Shown here: positions 31,873 to 43,228 of the stretch, in pieces | Layout: every line of letters begins with the position of its first letter | Position numbering within the stretch: position 1 is the first letter of the stretch | From: Pseudopithomyces maydicus | Taxonomy: Eukaryota > Ascomycota > Dothideomycetes > Pleosporales > Didymosphaeriaceae | Assembly (NCBI GenBank): GCA_026873275.1 | Contig: JANTUC010000004.1 | Span: 2,480,001-2,544,000 of the forward strand | DNA length: 64,000 nt | Direction: 5' to 3' | Made by a program: the position numbers and the translations under genes | The notes under the pieces: generated by a model | Database searches by the model: none | What the model was told of the DNA's origin: nothing | What the model saw: the letters and a program-made list of their open reading frames with translations, nothing else

Positions 31873-33281
31873 ATGGCTACCAACGGCAACGGCACTGCCG
31901 GTACGTCGTCTCTCGTTGAATCTCCTAATACGCCCTCTCCTTCTGCTGCCCCCGAGCCTTCCTCTCCCATTCCAAATCCCTCTCCCTCACAGCCGAGCCC
32001 TGCTCCAACTTCGCCCTCTGCAGCGCCCACGACCGATGGGCCCTCACCGAGCCCGTCGCCGTCGCCGTCGCCCGCTCCTTCCTCAGAGCCCAGCCAGGAG
32101 CCTGTAACTGAACCTTCGTCAGCCACCACAGAGCCGCCCTCGTCGCCCGTGTCGCTTCCCCCAGCGAGACAAACACACCACCGGCCTCGTCCGCGCCAGA
32201 GCCCTCATCGTCTGCGCCCCAGCCCTCGTCCGCACCCCCACCCCAAACCTCGTCTGCGCCAGAGCCCTCGTCGGCTGACGATGCCACCTCTGCCCCTGCC
32301 CCATCCACGACATCCGTCGTCACCGCCGAGACCACAACCCCGACACAGACAGAAATCAAGACCATAGTCATCACCCCTACGCCCTCGAACCCCACTGAGG
32401 CAGCCGCACCCATAACCGTTTACTCGACCATCACAAAAGGCGGCAACCAGGAAACCCCTACTGAGTCTTCACCGTCAAGCACCCCGACCGACCCAACTGA
32501 CCCAGCCCTCGCGAAGCCCGGCAGCAAGCAGGCGACAGGTGGTCTGACTGCTGGTGGAAAGACCGCCATCGCCGTTGTCATCCCTGTTGTCGTTGTCGCC
32601 CTACTCCTGCTCGCCGGTATCTGGTTCTGGCGGAAGCGCAAGTCGAGGAAGAACGAAGAGGAGGCGCGCAGGAAAGAGGTGGAAGAGTATGGCTTCAACC
32701 CGAACGAGGATCCTACGCTGCCTGCCGTCGGCATGCAATCCGAGATGGCCGAAGACCAGAGCGGATACAGAGGCTGGGGCAACACGGCTACCAGCTCCAA
32801 CCGCAAGGCCTCCACCACCCTGACCAGCGGCATGACCTACTCGGACAGCAACAGCAACCCTGGCGATATCGCTTACGCGAACGCGGGATCGCCTACCCAT
32901 GCCTACTCAGACGCCCACTCGGGTGACCCACTGATGAACGGTCGACGAGAGACCATGGAGTCAGACGGCATTGGCGCCCTCGGTGCCGCTCCTGCGGCTC
33001 ACTCCAACCAAGCCGGTGTTCACCGTGGCCCTTCCAATGCCTCTTCATCTTACTCTGCTGCCGATCGATCAGACAACTCGGGTGACTACCCCAACCCGAT
33101 GCACAACCAGCAGGAGTACTATGACAACAACGCATACTACCAATCCGGCCCTTACGACAACGGATATGGTGGCAACCCGCAGCCAATCATAAGGGACGTG
33201 TCGGCACGACGAAACACGAGAATAGAGAACCCCTCTGTATTTCCCCAACAGGGAAATAGCGGCATTGCACAAAACTTCTAG
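31873..33281 (+). CDS. Mucin-like single-pass membrane protein, frame broken at a C5 run
   Basis: From ATG 31873 the frame encodes a Ser/Pro/Thr-rich chain. At CCCCC (32158-32162) the reading shifts: the Ser/Pro/Ala pattern continues one frame over (SETNTPPASSAPEPSSSAPQ). One extra C gives a continuous 469-residue protein ending at TAG 33279-33281. A 47-nt intron (32118-32164) would also restore frame but has a poor GTCAGC donor and no branch site. A single membrane helix VVIPVVVVALLLLAGIWFWR lies at about residues 236-255, followed by RKRKSRKNEEEARRKEVEEY and a long cytosolic tail rich in Ser/Asn/Tyr/Gly. The design resembles wall-stress-sensor-like proteins (mucin ectodomain, one helix, basic cytosolic tail), though no signal peptide or WSC domain is seen, so the N-terminus may be incomplete. 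Confidence 0.7.
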
Positions 33282-34979
33282 TCTCACCAACTAGGGTTAT
33301 AAGTCTCTGTCTTCAAGTATCTGACATGTCTCTCGTATCCGTTCTATATATCCATTGCGGCGTTTAGTAGGCGATTTTGGCACCAGTTTGGGAAGATGAC
33401 TTTTGCACATCTTTGTTTTCGTTCACCTGCATGGCGCGGGTTACCAGCATTGGGAAACTGAACTTCTTTGATAGTGTGATAGTTGGGTTGGGAAGTTTGC
33501 TGTGTTGAGCGAGCAGGCCGATGAAGCGGGAGGAGAGCAGGAGACAGCGCGTTTGTGCGATGTGGAGAGGGGAAAGGAAGTGTGAGGACCTATACATATG
33601 CGTGATGGAGGGAGGGAGTGAGGGAAAAGCATCGGTTGCATTCATTATATTGTCACAGTCGCAGTCGCAGTTACAGTCACAGTCACAGTCAGTCGTCACG
33701 ACACGCTCTCACACATTTTTCCTTATTATATACTATTTTTTTTTTCAGGCTTTCCAAGGCGGGTAGGGTAGGCGGGTGGATGGAAGAGGTGGCCAGACCA
33801 GACCAGCCTTTATATATACATTGTAATGAGAGAAAGCTTTGAGATTGTCTCGCTCCACCGACCTTCGTCTTCTCTACATACATCTTTGCCATCTGCGCTC
33901 TTGGATGAAAGCGTCGTCAACGGTAGGTACACAGCATCGATACTGAAGACGTCAACACCAAGGATTTCTCACGACCAGGAATCAAGGACGGAATCAGAAC
34001 CAGGATCACTATCGAATCCGAAGATCAAAACCCAATTTTTACCCCATCCTCCGAACGTGACGTCAAGGGCCGTGGGTCTGTCTCAACCAACCATACCGCA
34101 CTTATATGTGCCCCGTTCCCGGCTATATGATTGTATCGATCGTCGGTTCTGGGTCGTTGCGCGCGTGTGGGGGGCGAGTGGGGAGGAAAGGTGATTAAAG
34201 TGGAGATGCCGGTACGCACCCTGGTTGCTTGGTTACGTATATGGGGTGGTGATATAGGTAGGTCGGATGTGGGAAGTGGTGATAATAATAGTAAGGGGGG
34301 AAGAGTTTTTTTATGAATGGGGATGAGAGGATTTATGAAAGGAGGTTGTTGTTCGGGGGAGGAAGGGAGGGACTGGTGGGTTATGGATGGGTGGATGAGA
34401 TTTGATAGACTCTTGTGAGTGACTTTGTTTATCGACGATTGATGTGATCAGCTTATAGCGATGCAAGCACTGAGAGCTAAATCAGGTATCATGCATTTAC
34501 GACAGAAAGACGTGTTCGAAGATACACATGAAGCATAGGCAAGGTAATAGTAGTCAAAGGGCAGAGAACCATGCAGAAATTCCCTCATCACTTGCACCAT
34601 CAAAACCAATTGTCCCACCCTACACTCAGTCTTACGAGAGATGCAACTGGCCTAACGCCCAAGAAAAAACTACCTACTAAGCTGTAACGAAGTTTGGTGT
34701 TCGGGTCTTGACGTTCTTGCACTATTATACTTTGAGCATGGTCGCTTACTTTGGCAGCTACCATGGAACGAGGAACGATACTTCCGAAAGCGTAGACTAG
34801 TTAACTAAATATAGGCAGCCTTCCGCACTGCTGCCTGCCCATCTTGCAAGGCTGTAAAAGCTGTAAAACTCACAACGCAGCCTCATATATGTACATATAT
34901 ACAAAGAAATCCGGTACCAAGTTCACACGCGGTATTAGGCCTAGCTGAACATCCCCATCAACCAAGCAAATACTCCAAC
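33282..34979. other. Intergenic region between mucin-like and ankyrin genes
   Basis: 1.7 kb; a hexanucleotide repeat at 33654-33694 and a T-rich run at 33730-33745. TATA-like ATATATGTACATATATAC at 34884-34901 lies about 80-95 nt before the ankyrin gene start. Small frames in between have no support. Confidence 0.5.
33654..33694. repeat. Degenerate hexanucleotide repeat (CACAGT/CGCAGT)
   Basis: About seven units alternate CACAGT, CGCAGT and TACAGT, 3' of the mucin-like gene. Non-coding microsatellite. Confidence 0.85.
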
Positions 34980-36890
34980 ATGGTCCAAATCCTACCCCCG
35001 CCAAAGCCAGACATGCCCGTCGCGGACCCGGGTATTCGGATCTCGATCGTGCCTTCCCCTCATGCTCTGTTCCCAGAAGATTACGAGTACTACGACCAGC
35101 TGGGTCGCGATCCCCTGCAACAGAACTTGGTCTGGGGGATCAAGGATGATGCTGAGCGGGTCGAGAAACTGAAGTGGGTGCTTGAGAACCATCCGCTGCC
35201 AAAGCAAAAACATAGGCGTAGCGTTCTGGCAACGGCTGCACGGCGGGGTGATGCGGCTATTGTGAGGTATTTTGTTGGCACGGGGCTGAGGATTCAGCCG
35301 TGTATTGAGAGGTTTGAGGAGGAAGGAGGGAAGGGAGACCGTGATGACGACGGTGACGTTGAGATGAAAGAGGACGACCAGGAGGAGTACAGCATACCGG
35401 ATGTCGATGATCCGACGGTCGTACCGCTTCATATAGCTGCTCAATGTGGCAAGCTCGAGATTGTCAAAATCTTGGTGGAGGAGGGGAAGGTCGAGGTTGA
35501 CGTTCGGGACGATGGTGGACGGACGGCGCTTACGGTGGCCGCTTGTGAAGGAGACACGGAGATCATGCAGTACCTCCTTGATCAAGGAGCTGATATTTCA
35601 GTACGAGGAGACCCCGATGACGAATCTGCGATACAACATTTGGGCAAGTTCGCGGGTGCAGGCGCAATCGAGTTCGCTGCGTTATCGGGTAGCCTTGAAA
35701 GTGTAAAATTGCTCTTGGAGCGTTCATCGGACGGTGGCAAGAGAGAAGCAAGTGGATCAGCAAAAAGTTCAATTTCACCGTTGGCCATCCGGAGTGCAGC
35801 CGGTACGAATTTCGAAACACTCAAGTTCTTACTCGAAACGGGCGAATATGCCATAGGAGATTATCGAACAAACAGAGAGCTTCTGAGCGACGAACAGCGG
35901 GGGGTTGTTGGCGAAGCTATAGAGCCTGCAGCTGAGCTTGGTGACCTTGAATCATTGAAGCTCCTATTGAGCTATCAATATCCCATGGATGAGGAAGAAA
36001 GACCCGTCGGATTTGAGCCCTCGGAAGAGCTGCATAAATCGTTCATCTATGGAACTTATAATGCCGCCAGCGGCAATAGAATTGACAAGCTCAGGTACCT
36101 CCTCGGTTTCGGTCTCAAGGAACACGACACGATGTCCTTGGACGGGTTGCACAAAGGCCAGCTGATCAATATCCAGCATCTCTTCGAGAAAGCAGTACTA
36201 GGCGGTGCAATTGAATGCGCACAATTCATCATCGACGAGCTGGACGCAAAGCCAGATATTCCCCGCATACCCGCAGGTGTGTTCCCTCTGTTCTACGCTG
36301 CCATCTACGACAAACCAGAAATGGTTTCATTCCTCCTGGACCACAAGGCAGATATCCATCTCGGCAGCGGGCGCTTCGCCACGGGTCCCACAGCACTCTT
36401 CGGCGCCATAGCGCTGAAATCGCTCGGAAGCATCGAACTGCTACTCAAGCACGGAGGCCCCATCGACCACATCGACGACGAAATCACCAACCTCGACAGG
36501 CCGCTCACAGCTGTGCTGCGGTATCTCTCCTCAGACGGACGCTACAAGGTTCACCTGGAAAGCGAAGCGAATCTCAAAGAATGGCTTGAAGAGTATCGAA
36601 CCGAATGTACTATTCTGAATCCGCCATACGTGCTGCTTCGTCTCGGTCCCGAAGACAGAGAATGGATCGACAAGCTACAGCGAAGGAGGCGAGATGCAAG
36701 GCTGAGGGAAACTGGGCCGCGGGCAAGAGAGTTGGATGCAAAGGAGGCTGTGGATTTGGATGAGCTCCCGGAGGATGATCCGAGGCATATAATGGTGGCG
36801 TGTCCATCGAATCATGAGCGGGAGAGTGAATTGGCGAGCGATGATGATTTGTGTCCTGCGTGGTTGCCGACTTTTGTGCCTGCTGAGTGA
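34980..36890 (+). CDS. Ankyrin-repeat protein
   Basis: Single exon, 636 aa, start MVQILPPPKPDMPVADPGIR. After an N-terminal 80 residues and an acidic insert (residues 115-140: DRDDDGDVEMKEDDQEE) come about eight to nine ankyrin repeats from residue 148 to 520, for example VPLHIAAQCGKLEIVKILVE, TALTVAACEGDTEIMQYLLD, AIEFAALSGSLESVKLLLER, FPLFYAAIYDKPEMVSFLLD and TALFGAIALKSLGSIELLLK. The end is charged (ELDAKEAVDLDELPEDD). No catalytic domain, signal peptide or membrane helix is visible. It is probably a cytosolic or nuclear protein-binding scaffold; partners unknown. Proteins of this plain type are numerous and variable in filamentous fungi. Confidence 0.88.
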   Translation: MVQILPPPKPDMPVADPGIRISIVPSPHALFPEDYEYYDQLGRDPLQQNLVWGIKDDAERVEKLKWVLENHPLPKQKHRRSVLATAARRGDAAIVRYFVGTGLRIQPCIERFEEEGGKGDRDDDGDVEMKEDDQEEYSIPDVDDPTVVPLHIAAQCGKLEIVKILVEEGKVEVDVRDDGGRTALTVAACEGDTEIMQYLLDQGADISVRGDPDDESAIQHLGKFAGAGAIEFAALSGSLESVKLLLERSSDGGKREASGSAKSSISPLAIRSAAGTNFETLKFLLETGEYAIGDYRTNRELLSDEQRGVVGEAIEPAAELGDLESLKLLLSYQYPMDEEERPVGFEPSEELHKSFIYGTYNAASGNRIDKLRYLLGFGLKEHDTMSLDGLHKGQLINIQHLFEKAVLGGAIECAQFIIDELDAKPDIPRIPAGVFPLFYAAIYDKPEMVSFLLDHKADIHLGSGRFATGPTALFGAIALKSLGSIELLLKHGGPIDHIDDEITNLDRPLTAVLRYLSSDGRYKVHLESEANLKEWLEEYRTECTILNPPYVLLRLGPEDREWIDKLQRRRRDARLRETGPRARELDAKEAVDLDELPEDDPRHIMVACPSNHERESELASDDDLCPAWLPTFVPAE

Positions 36891-37157
36891 GGCTATGGGT
36901 GTTGTGAAAGATGTCTGGATTTTAGATTTACTTGCCGCCTTGATGATCTAAACTTTCAACTTATACAGAATCTTGCTCACGGTAGCAGGGGCATAGACAT
37001 TGATGGTGCACTACCGAGACGGAACCAAACGTTCACATAGTCCGGAGTGTGCTGGAGATATTCAAAGGGGCATGCTACCGACAAACTGGGCGATTTGTCT
37101 CCTGTCAGGCGAGCCGGCAGTCTGCATCGAGCGCAAATTAGAACAGTAAAGCAAAGA

Positions 37158-38049
37158 TCAATTCTGATGTTCTGGTTTCCAATCCTCATCTTCCTGACTA
37201 GTAATCACCTCGTGCACTTCGAGCCTGTTATCAATGATTTCCTTTCCGTTGACTAAATCATTTTCATCCGCCCTCTTCGCGGCATCTTCTTCGTCCTTGG
37301 CTATTCCAGCTTTCACATGACGGTAGATCAGTCGCTTTCTCGCGACGTTGAAGTCAACATCTACAAACCAGAGCTGGTCCATCAATGCGGCAGCATCCTT
37401 CCAAGGCGACTTGTCAAGAGAGAGATAATTGCCTTCGAAGATGACGATGCGGATTGAAGGCACGATGGTAATATCGTCGGCAACTATATAGACATAATCA
37501 GTGATTAACCATAGTCTGGTATAGTGTATCGTCACTTACCAGGGTCTTTAATCGCGTGATCGAAAGACGGTGCAAACAAAGTCTGTGATTCCGGACACAG
37601 CGGCTCGCGTAGCTTCTTCACTAGCTTCAGGAACGAATCGCCATCGAATGTGAACTCGGCTCCACGGCGAGCATGGGCTGAGACGGGATCAGGTAAAGAA
37701 TCAAGCTGGCGTCTCGACAAATGGTATCCGTCCATTGGAAGGAATGCTGAGAGCGGATTACTGTTGGCTGTCCCTGGAGACTCTTGCGCATGGAGCTCAT
37801 TGAGACGGTTGGATACTATGGCTGCTAGAGTCGTTTTCCCTGTAAATGAATTTAGCGATGTAGTACCACAGAGATTCAAGAGATGGTATACCTGAACCGG
37901 GGATTCCTGATACGGCTACCAAGAGCCTCTGTGAAGCAGGAACTTCCTTGTATTTCTCTGTTGAGAGTCAACATACAGTCCTCCCAATATCAACATGATA
38001 AATACATACCCCATGTTATCTTCACAAGACGATCAACTTGCTCTTCCAT
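37158..38049 (-). CDS. P-loop kinase of the uridine kinase/phosphoribulokinase family (Yfh7-like)
   Basis: Four exons on the minus strand: 38049-38010, 37957-37892, 37839-37540 and 37483-37158; all phases agree, 243 aa. Donors are GTATGT, GTATAC and GTAAGT. The Walker A motif GIPGSGKT (residues 31-38) is assembled across intron 2. PMDGYHLSRRQLDSLPDP holds the conserved Asp and His of the PRK/uridine-kinase family; RRGAEFTFDGDSFLKLVKKL and the Walker-B-like strand IRIVIFEGNYLSLDKSPW follow. VDVDFNVARKRLIYRHVKAG is the Arg-rich lid. This matches a group of fungal proteins related to yeast Yfh7 and to bacterial fructose/pantothenate-type kinases. It should transfer phosphate from ATP to a small sugar, nucleoside or vitamin-like substrate in the cytosol; the actual substrate is unknown. 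It converges with the ankyrin gene (267 bp between stops). Confidence 0.85.
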
Positions 38050-39826
38050 AGCGCTTGCTCTTCGAATAATGCAGGTACTTTGATGTATTACACTTCGCAA
38101 GCGAACACGAACCCCAGCAACGCCGAGAACCAGGTTATATATCTAGGTACTTGCAGAGCAAGAGTCGTGCCTATAGCGAGCGTAGATCAACCAGTTTTCT
38201 TTTTAGATAAGCCTGTTGCGAATCCGCAGATCTAGCGATCGTGCCATGGTGTTGATCGGCTGTCGGCACGGCCCGATGACGTCGGCTCGCGGGGGATAAG
38301 ACTGCACGTGACGCTTATTTAGTGGCAGTGTGTAAAAGCATTGCGTGTTGCAAATGGAACTCCACGGTAAGGCTGAAGGAACCCGTGGGCTGGTAGATCG
38401 AGGTGGAGACCTTCTCGCTGTGGTTATACTGCATGGTTGATGGTGTTGAGTTTTGCTGGCCAATGAGTATAACCAACGGACCCACTTATTGCCATCCCTA
38501 CTGCGCAAGATAAGCTCTGTAACGTACAACAGTATTGCCTGATTGGTGTAAAGTCGAATGGAGTTGTATGTGTTCTCATTGGTCTCGAATGGCATGCTGG
38601 TAGATCTAATGTCATCTTCTCTACGAATTCCAGCCGTTTCAACAACCAACGATGGAAAGCACTTGCAGTATGAAGAAGACGGGAAAGAGCAAACACTTGG
38701 CAAGAATAAATGAGCTTCTGGGACGAGGTAAGAAGGAGCGAAGATGCTGGCAGGAAGCTCTTGCGTATACTTGCAGTGCACAACATGCATCTCAAGGCCA
38801 TTATGTCGGATCATGCTCCGTACATCTTTCTCGCTCCGCTCTTAATGTTTGTTACCTCGGTCTTTTCTTTCATGTCGCAAGGACCCGAACTGCTTGTTAC
38901 CTTTCTGACCTTCCTACTCGCTGTTCTTGTGGCTACTCCGGAGCGTCAGGTCTCACGTTGCTGCCGCGTAAAACGGTTGCAGGCGATCATACTACCTGCA
39001 GCCTTGGTGAGCCGGCAATTCCTGCCTCTACCCAAGTCCCACTGTAACGTTTAATCGATCGCTGTCGCTCATTTATGCGAAACAGGAAGGCACGAACGGC
39101 ACCCCCACTTGAGGTTTAGCGCCCAGGTGTTTTCTCAAACCCAGATCGGCAATCTTGAAACACCAACCATCTCTTCCCCCAACGCGACATTGCACAGTCC
39201 GATGGTCGAACTTGTTTATAAGACCCAAAGCTCCCTTCAAGAAACAATCTGCCCGTCGCAGGTGAAAACTGCATGAACGTGACGGACATTGGCAGCCTTT
39301 TGCAAAGCCGACTTCGATCCTTGCATGAACGTTTTCTGTTCCTCTTAGCGGGCGCAGTCGTGATATAGACATTCGTACGACGGTATTCCTGGCTTGAAAC
39401 CTGAACTTTAGCGCTGCGTTTGAGACTCCACCCCAACATCTACCCAAATTCTAGCGCTCTGTTTCGAGAGGGCCGCTGTGGACTGTCACTAGGGCAATTC
39501 TACCGCGTTTCACTTGAGAACCTGAGGCACGAGCTCAATTCTGGCCTTGCGCGGAGACGAATACTCAGGCGTACAGGACGGGAAAGTATGAATGTGGTGC
39601 GACTACGGTAAGACGAGGGTACACTTAGCCAAGAGGGATACTCTTGGTATGTAGGTTGGAGTGCGATTATAAAGGCAAGAATCGCCAGCTACTGGGCTGA
39701 TCGTGCGCTTTTGAGAGTTCGTCTGTCTACTACTCGTGACGATTTTTTCCTTCTATTCTTTCTATTCGTAGTTTTGATACCCACACGAGCAGGCTTCTCG
39801 TTTCTCTTCCTGCTATTTTCTTCGTC
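38050..39826. other. Gene-free stretch between the kinase and the secreted Asn/Gln-rich protein
   Basis: 1.8 kb. Frames at 38652-39054 (one with a hydrophobic stretch) overlap each other and show no family features. The last 200 bp are the promoter and CT-rich leader of the secreted protein gene. Confidence 0.4.
39668..39673 (+). promoter_or_regulatory. TATA box of the secreted Asn/Gln-rich protein gene
   Basis: TATAAA lies 154 nt before the start codon at 39827, with a pyrimidine-rich leader between. Confidence 0.5.
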
Positions 39827-40684
39827 ATGCGCTTCTCACTTCTTCTTCTCACTGGAATGGTGGCCGTCACCACTGCCCTTCCTCAAAGACCCGGTGGTGG
39901 CCGAGGCCGACTTCGTGGCGGCCAAGGCTTTGGTCAGAATGCTCAGGGTAGCGGTGCAGGGGTTCCAGGAACTGATCTTCCTGTCTTTACAAATCCTCAA
40001 GGTGGTGAACAGCCCCCTGCCGCTGTTCCTGACAATGCCCAAGCTGGTGTTGGTCAAGGTACAGCGGATGAAGGCAGCTTGAACGATCAAAGCAACTTGG
40101 CACCAAATGGCCAGGGCTCGCTGGATAACGGCAACCAGGCCAACCAAGGAGGAGCAAACAACCAAGGCGTTCCTGGCGACCAAAGTACTCCCGGGGACCA
40201 AGGAGCTGGAAATGCGAACCAGAATGGTAATGATATCGGCGGCAGTGGGCAAAATCAGAACGGCCAGAACGGTCAGAACAACCAAGACCAAAACGGCCAG
40301 AACGGTCAAAATCAAACTGGCCAAGACCAAGGTCAAAACGGCGCAAATCAGCCCACTGGGGCCTTCGACCCTTCCCTCGTCCCTGAATTCGGCGTACAAG
40401 CCGGCGTTAGCCCCGATGGACAAGGCAACTGCATTGGCCTCAACAACGTCAAGATCCCCTGTTCCTGCCCGCCCGATCGACAAGATTTCATTCAAAGGGT
40501 GCAAGCTGCTGCTGCTTCGGGTAACTCTGAAGGAGTCCCCGTTGAATTCCCTCTGGACGACTCTTCCGCGAGCAAGAAGGCCAGGATTCAAACAAGTATC
40601 GTCGTGTTGCAGAATCTCAATGGGAGAGGTGTGGGGTGTCCGGCGGCGGCGACGACGTTCTTGGCACAGCAGGCTGCTGCTTGA
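39827..40684 (+). CDS. Secreted Asn/Gln/Gly-rich protein with a small Cys-containing C-terminal domain
   Basis: Single exon, 285 aa. Residues 1-18 (MRFSLLLLTGMVAVTTAL) are a signal peptide. A Gly/Arg segment (PGGGRGRLRGGQGFGQ) and a disordered region follow. Residues 135-170 are almost only Gln, Asn, Gly and Asp in an imperfect NGQNGQN pattern. From about residue 185 there is a compact part: VPEFGVQAGVSPDGQGNCIG, LNNVKIPCSCPPDRQDFIQR, and near the end GRGVGCPAAATTFLAQ. Four Cys are present, enough for two disulphides. This C-terminal part recurs in secreted proteins of many filamentous ascomycetes, without known activity. It might be a wall or effector-like protein; there is no GPI signal. 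Confidence 0.85.
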   Translation: MRFSLLLLTGMVAVTTALPQRPGGGRGRLRGGQGFGQNAQGSGAGVPGTDLPVFTNPQGGEQPPAAVPDNAQAGVGQGTADEGSLNDQSNLAPNGQGSLDNGNQANQGGANNQGVPGDQSTPGDQGAGNANQNGNDIGGSGQNQNGQNGQNNQDQNGQNGQNQTGQDQGQNGANQPTGAFDPSLVPEFGVQAGVSPDGQGNCIGLNNVKIPCSCPPDRQDFIQRVQAAAASGNSEGVPVEFPLDDSSASKKARIQTSIVVLQNLNGRGVGCPAAATTFLAQQAAA

Positions 40685-41077
40685 GAATTATGACATGATG
40701 GGTTATGTGAAGTTGGAGCTGATGAAGGGTGCACGGTTGATTTTTCTTTCTTGTTCATACATATTGTTAAATTTTGTTGTCTTCAGATATACCAGTCCAG
40801 TTAGACTCTTATTTCATATTTAAGTTACTGTCCAGATTCTAGTCTGAATAAGCTAGTGTCTTAGTTTCATGCAGTATCTACAGGAAGACTGAACGGAACA
40901 CATTGTTGTACACAAGACCCCACCATTATGGCGATTATGTACAGAGTCTGATTGGTTGCCGTGCTCAGCCACATATTATGCGCAGCCGCGCTTTCCCTCG
41001 GTACTTGAATCTACGAACGCGGTATCAACCACATCTCCTACTGTTCAAGCAAAACAAGTATTCGGTTCTCGGCAACG
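40685..41077. other. Short intergenic region
   Basis: 393 bp between the secreted protein and HET genes, AT-rich. No gene seen. Confidence 0.5.
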
Positions 41078-42769
41078 ATGATGGTTCTTTCATCGTTTTT
41101 CTCCCATGATCCCTTAGATCTCTCATCACCATCTATACGGCTTCTGGAAGTTCTGCCTGGCCGGAGCGAAGACGGCAAAATTAGATGCAAAATTCGGCAT
41201 TCGACTATATCCGACGAATATACCTGCCTATCTTACGTATGGGGTTCAGTGGACTTGTCGACAGACATGCGAGACATTGAGATTAACGGCCTCCGCTTCA
41301 AAGTCAGAGAAAATCTCTGGTCATTCTTAGAACTTGCAAGCTCAAAAAGTGCTCGCTCCGAAAATCTAAGGCTACTAAAGACCGATCATTATGAAGGCGG
41401 TCGACCCTTCTGTTTCGAGTCCGCTACAAAATCGATGTGGATTGATGCGTTGTGCATTGACCAAGGAAATGTAGTAGAGCGCAATGCGCAAGTACAGCAG
41501 ATGGGTTCAATCTATAAGAATGCAAAACATGTCCTCTCATGGCTTGGAAGAAGCAAGCAGGCTGAGCTTTTGCTTAAACGCATGCGCGACAAGGAAGAAG
41601 ATAAATACCCCGGCAAGGAATTGGCCGCTTCAATAAAATGGTTCGACTCCCATGTGTACTGGACAAGAGCTTGGATTACACAAGAAGTACTTATGGCGCC
41701 TAGTCTACTAGTAGTAGCAGAAAGGGATGCAGTCTTTGTTTCCGCTGCTCTCATGTACCTCAAGAGGTACAGGGTTCTGTATGACTTTCCTGTACAGAAT
41801 AACAGCCAGTGTCAGATACTTCTCTACTCTCATTATCGGGACGCAGCGTGGTCACTTCTAGATTCTCTTGCAGCATTTCGAGATAAAGAATGTGAAAACC
41901 CGCGCGATAAAGTTTATTCGCTTCTCTCAACGTGTAACGACACCAACTGGCTCAAAGTCAACTATAATATCTCAAAAGGCAGCCTTGCCATCGATGTAAT
42001 GCGCAATTGCACCAAAAAATTCTGCCTATGTGTAGCTGAAGTAGTTATCTCAGCAATATTTTCGGAAGAACCAATTTCGCCATTGCATGTCGCGTCATTT
42101 CAAGGCGAGAAGATTCCATCGTCTGCCCCGAAATGTATAGCGTGTCAGGAATCGCTTGATGCATATTCAATCGAAGAAAGCTTCAAAGATGCGAAACTGT
42201 TCTGTTTCTGTCTCTCATGCAAACATGGTAACCTCAACCGTTCCGACAACTATTCGATACACTACGGCCACCTACTCATTGTGAAGTCAAGCTCCATGGG
42301 TCCGAGAACATTTCATCTTCACGGCGACTACTCCAAGATTAGTAAGATGTACACAGATGTAACTGAACACATTCAACCTCGGTCAGTTCCGGATTTCGTT
42401 CGAGCGAATGCAAAGTGCATCCCACAAAACTCGAAACAAGCCAGTTCAACGACCGCTTTAGGACAAAATTCGGGAACTCACGGTCAAACTCATTTAGGGT
42501 ACATCGATCTCCTAGGCCTCTGGTATCTGGTCAGGCTAAACTCACCGCGTTTTCGGAAGGATGAAGCTGATCCGAAGAGCTGGGAAAGCTTACCCAGAGA
42601 TTTGATATTGGACAAAAGCCCCTTAGAGTCCCAAAAATGGATATTTCTTCCTCGTTCACCTGGTAAGTTACTTTTGCTAGTGTGTTTGTATTATTTCGAT
42701 GGACGGAAACTACCGAATGTCAATCGTGTGTCGAGATTGTGAAGCCGCTAACTTTTCAACGTAGAATAA
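41078..42769 (+). CDS. HET-domain (heterokaryon incompatibility) protein
   Basis: A long exon from ATG 41078 carries the HET motifs in order: CLSYVWGS, then SMWIDALCIDQGNVVERNAQ followed by VQQMGSIYKNAKHVLSWLGR, then YWTRAWITQEVLMAP, all within the first 215 residues. The rest has a Cys-rich patch (APKCIACQE, FCFCLSCKHG) and no NACHT, WD or ankyrin partner domain. Near the end a GTAAGT donor at 42663 pairs with a CTAAC branch site and GTAG acceptor ending at 42764. Using it, the second exon supplies only the end of a Glu codon and TAA at 42767-42769 (529 aa). Unspliced, the frame would run 26 residues further to 42742. HET proteins trigger cell death when incompatible hyphae fuse; specificity is unknown here. 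Confidence 0.88.
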
Positions 42770-43228
42770 CCCAGCTCTCCCCGCTGCAACAGTCAATCCA
42801 AAATGCTCCCACGGCATCACTCATCTGAACACCTAAAAAAACATGTTCCATAAGAACATAATTTCATTAAAAACGGTCAATGCATGACTTATCTACAGAC
42901 CTCAAGACTATGCATGTCACACGACCTTTCCTCCACCAGGTCGATGTCAGCCTACACTTTCCCATGAAAATGCTAAAATAGGGGATATCTCATGCAGAAA
43001 CGCCACCCATGGTCCTCGCAACCATATCAATGTAGCTCCATCGAAAATGTAAACGCTCATGCTGATGCTGATGCTCCCGATGTCCACTGACTGTGTAAAT
43101 GCACCATGACGATAGCGCCCTGACGCCCTCCGGATGCTGTACTCGCATATCCATGTAACGCCCCCATTCGATCATTCGTTACCTTCATAACAACAAGGTC
43201 AACCGTGTTTCCCACCAGCATAACCGAC
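42770..43228. other. Intergenic region between convergent HET and GT62 genes
   Basis: 459 bp holding the 3' ends of both genes. No feature recognised. Confidence 0.5.

Noticed and set aside
32118..32164. A 47-nt intron in the mucin-like gene
   Set aside because: Donor GTCAGC is poor and no branch site is present; the C5 run inside it explains the frame change, and the pattern recurs in three other genes.
38652..39054. Hydrophobic open frames between the kinase and secreted protein genes
   Set aside because: Two overlapping frames of similar length, no homology pattern, no splice logic.
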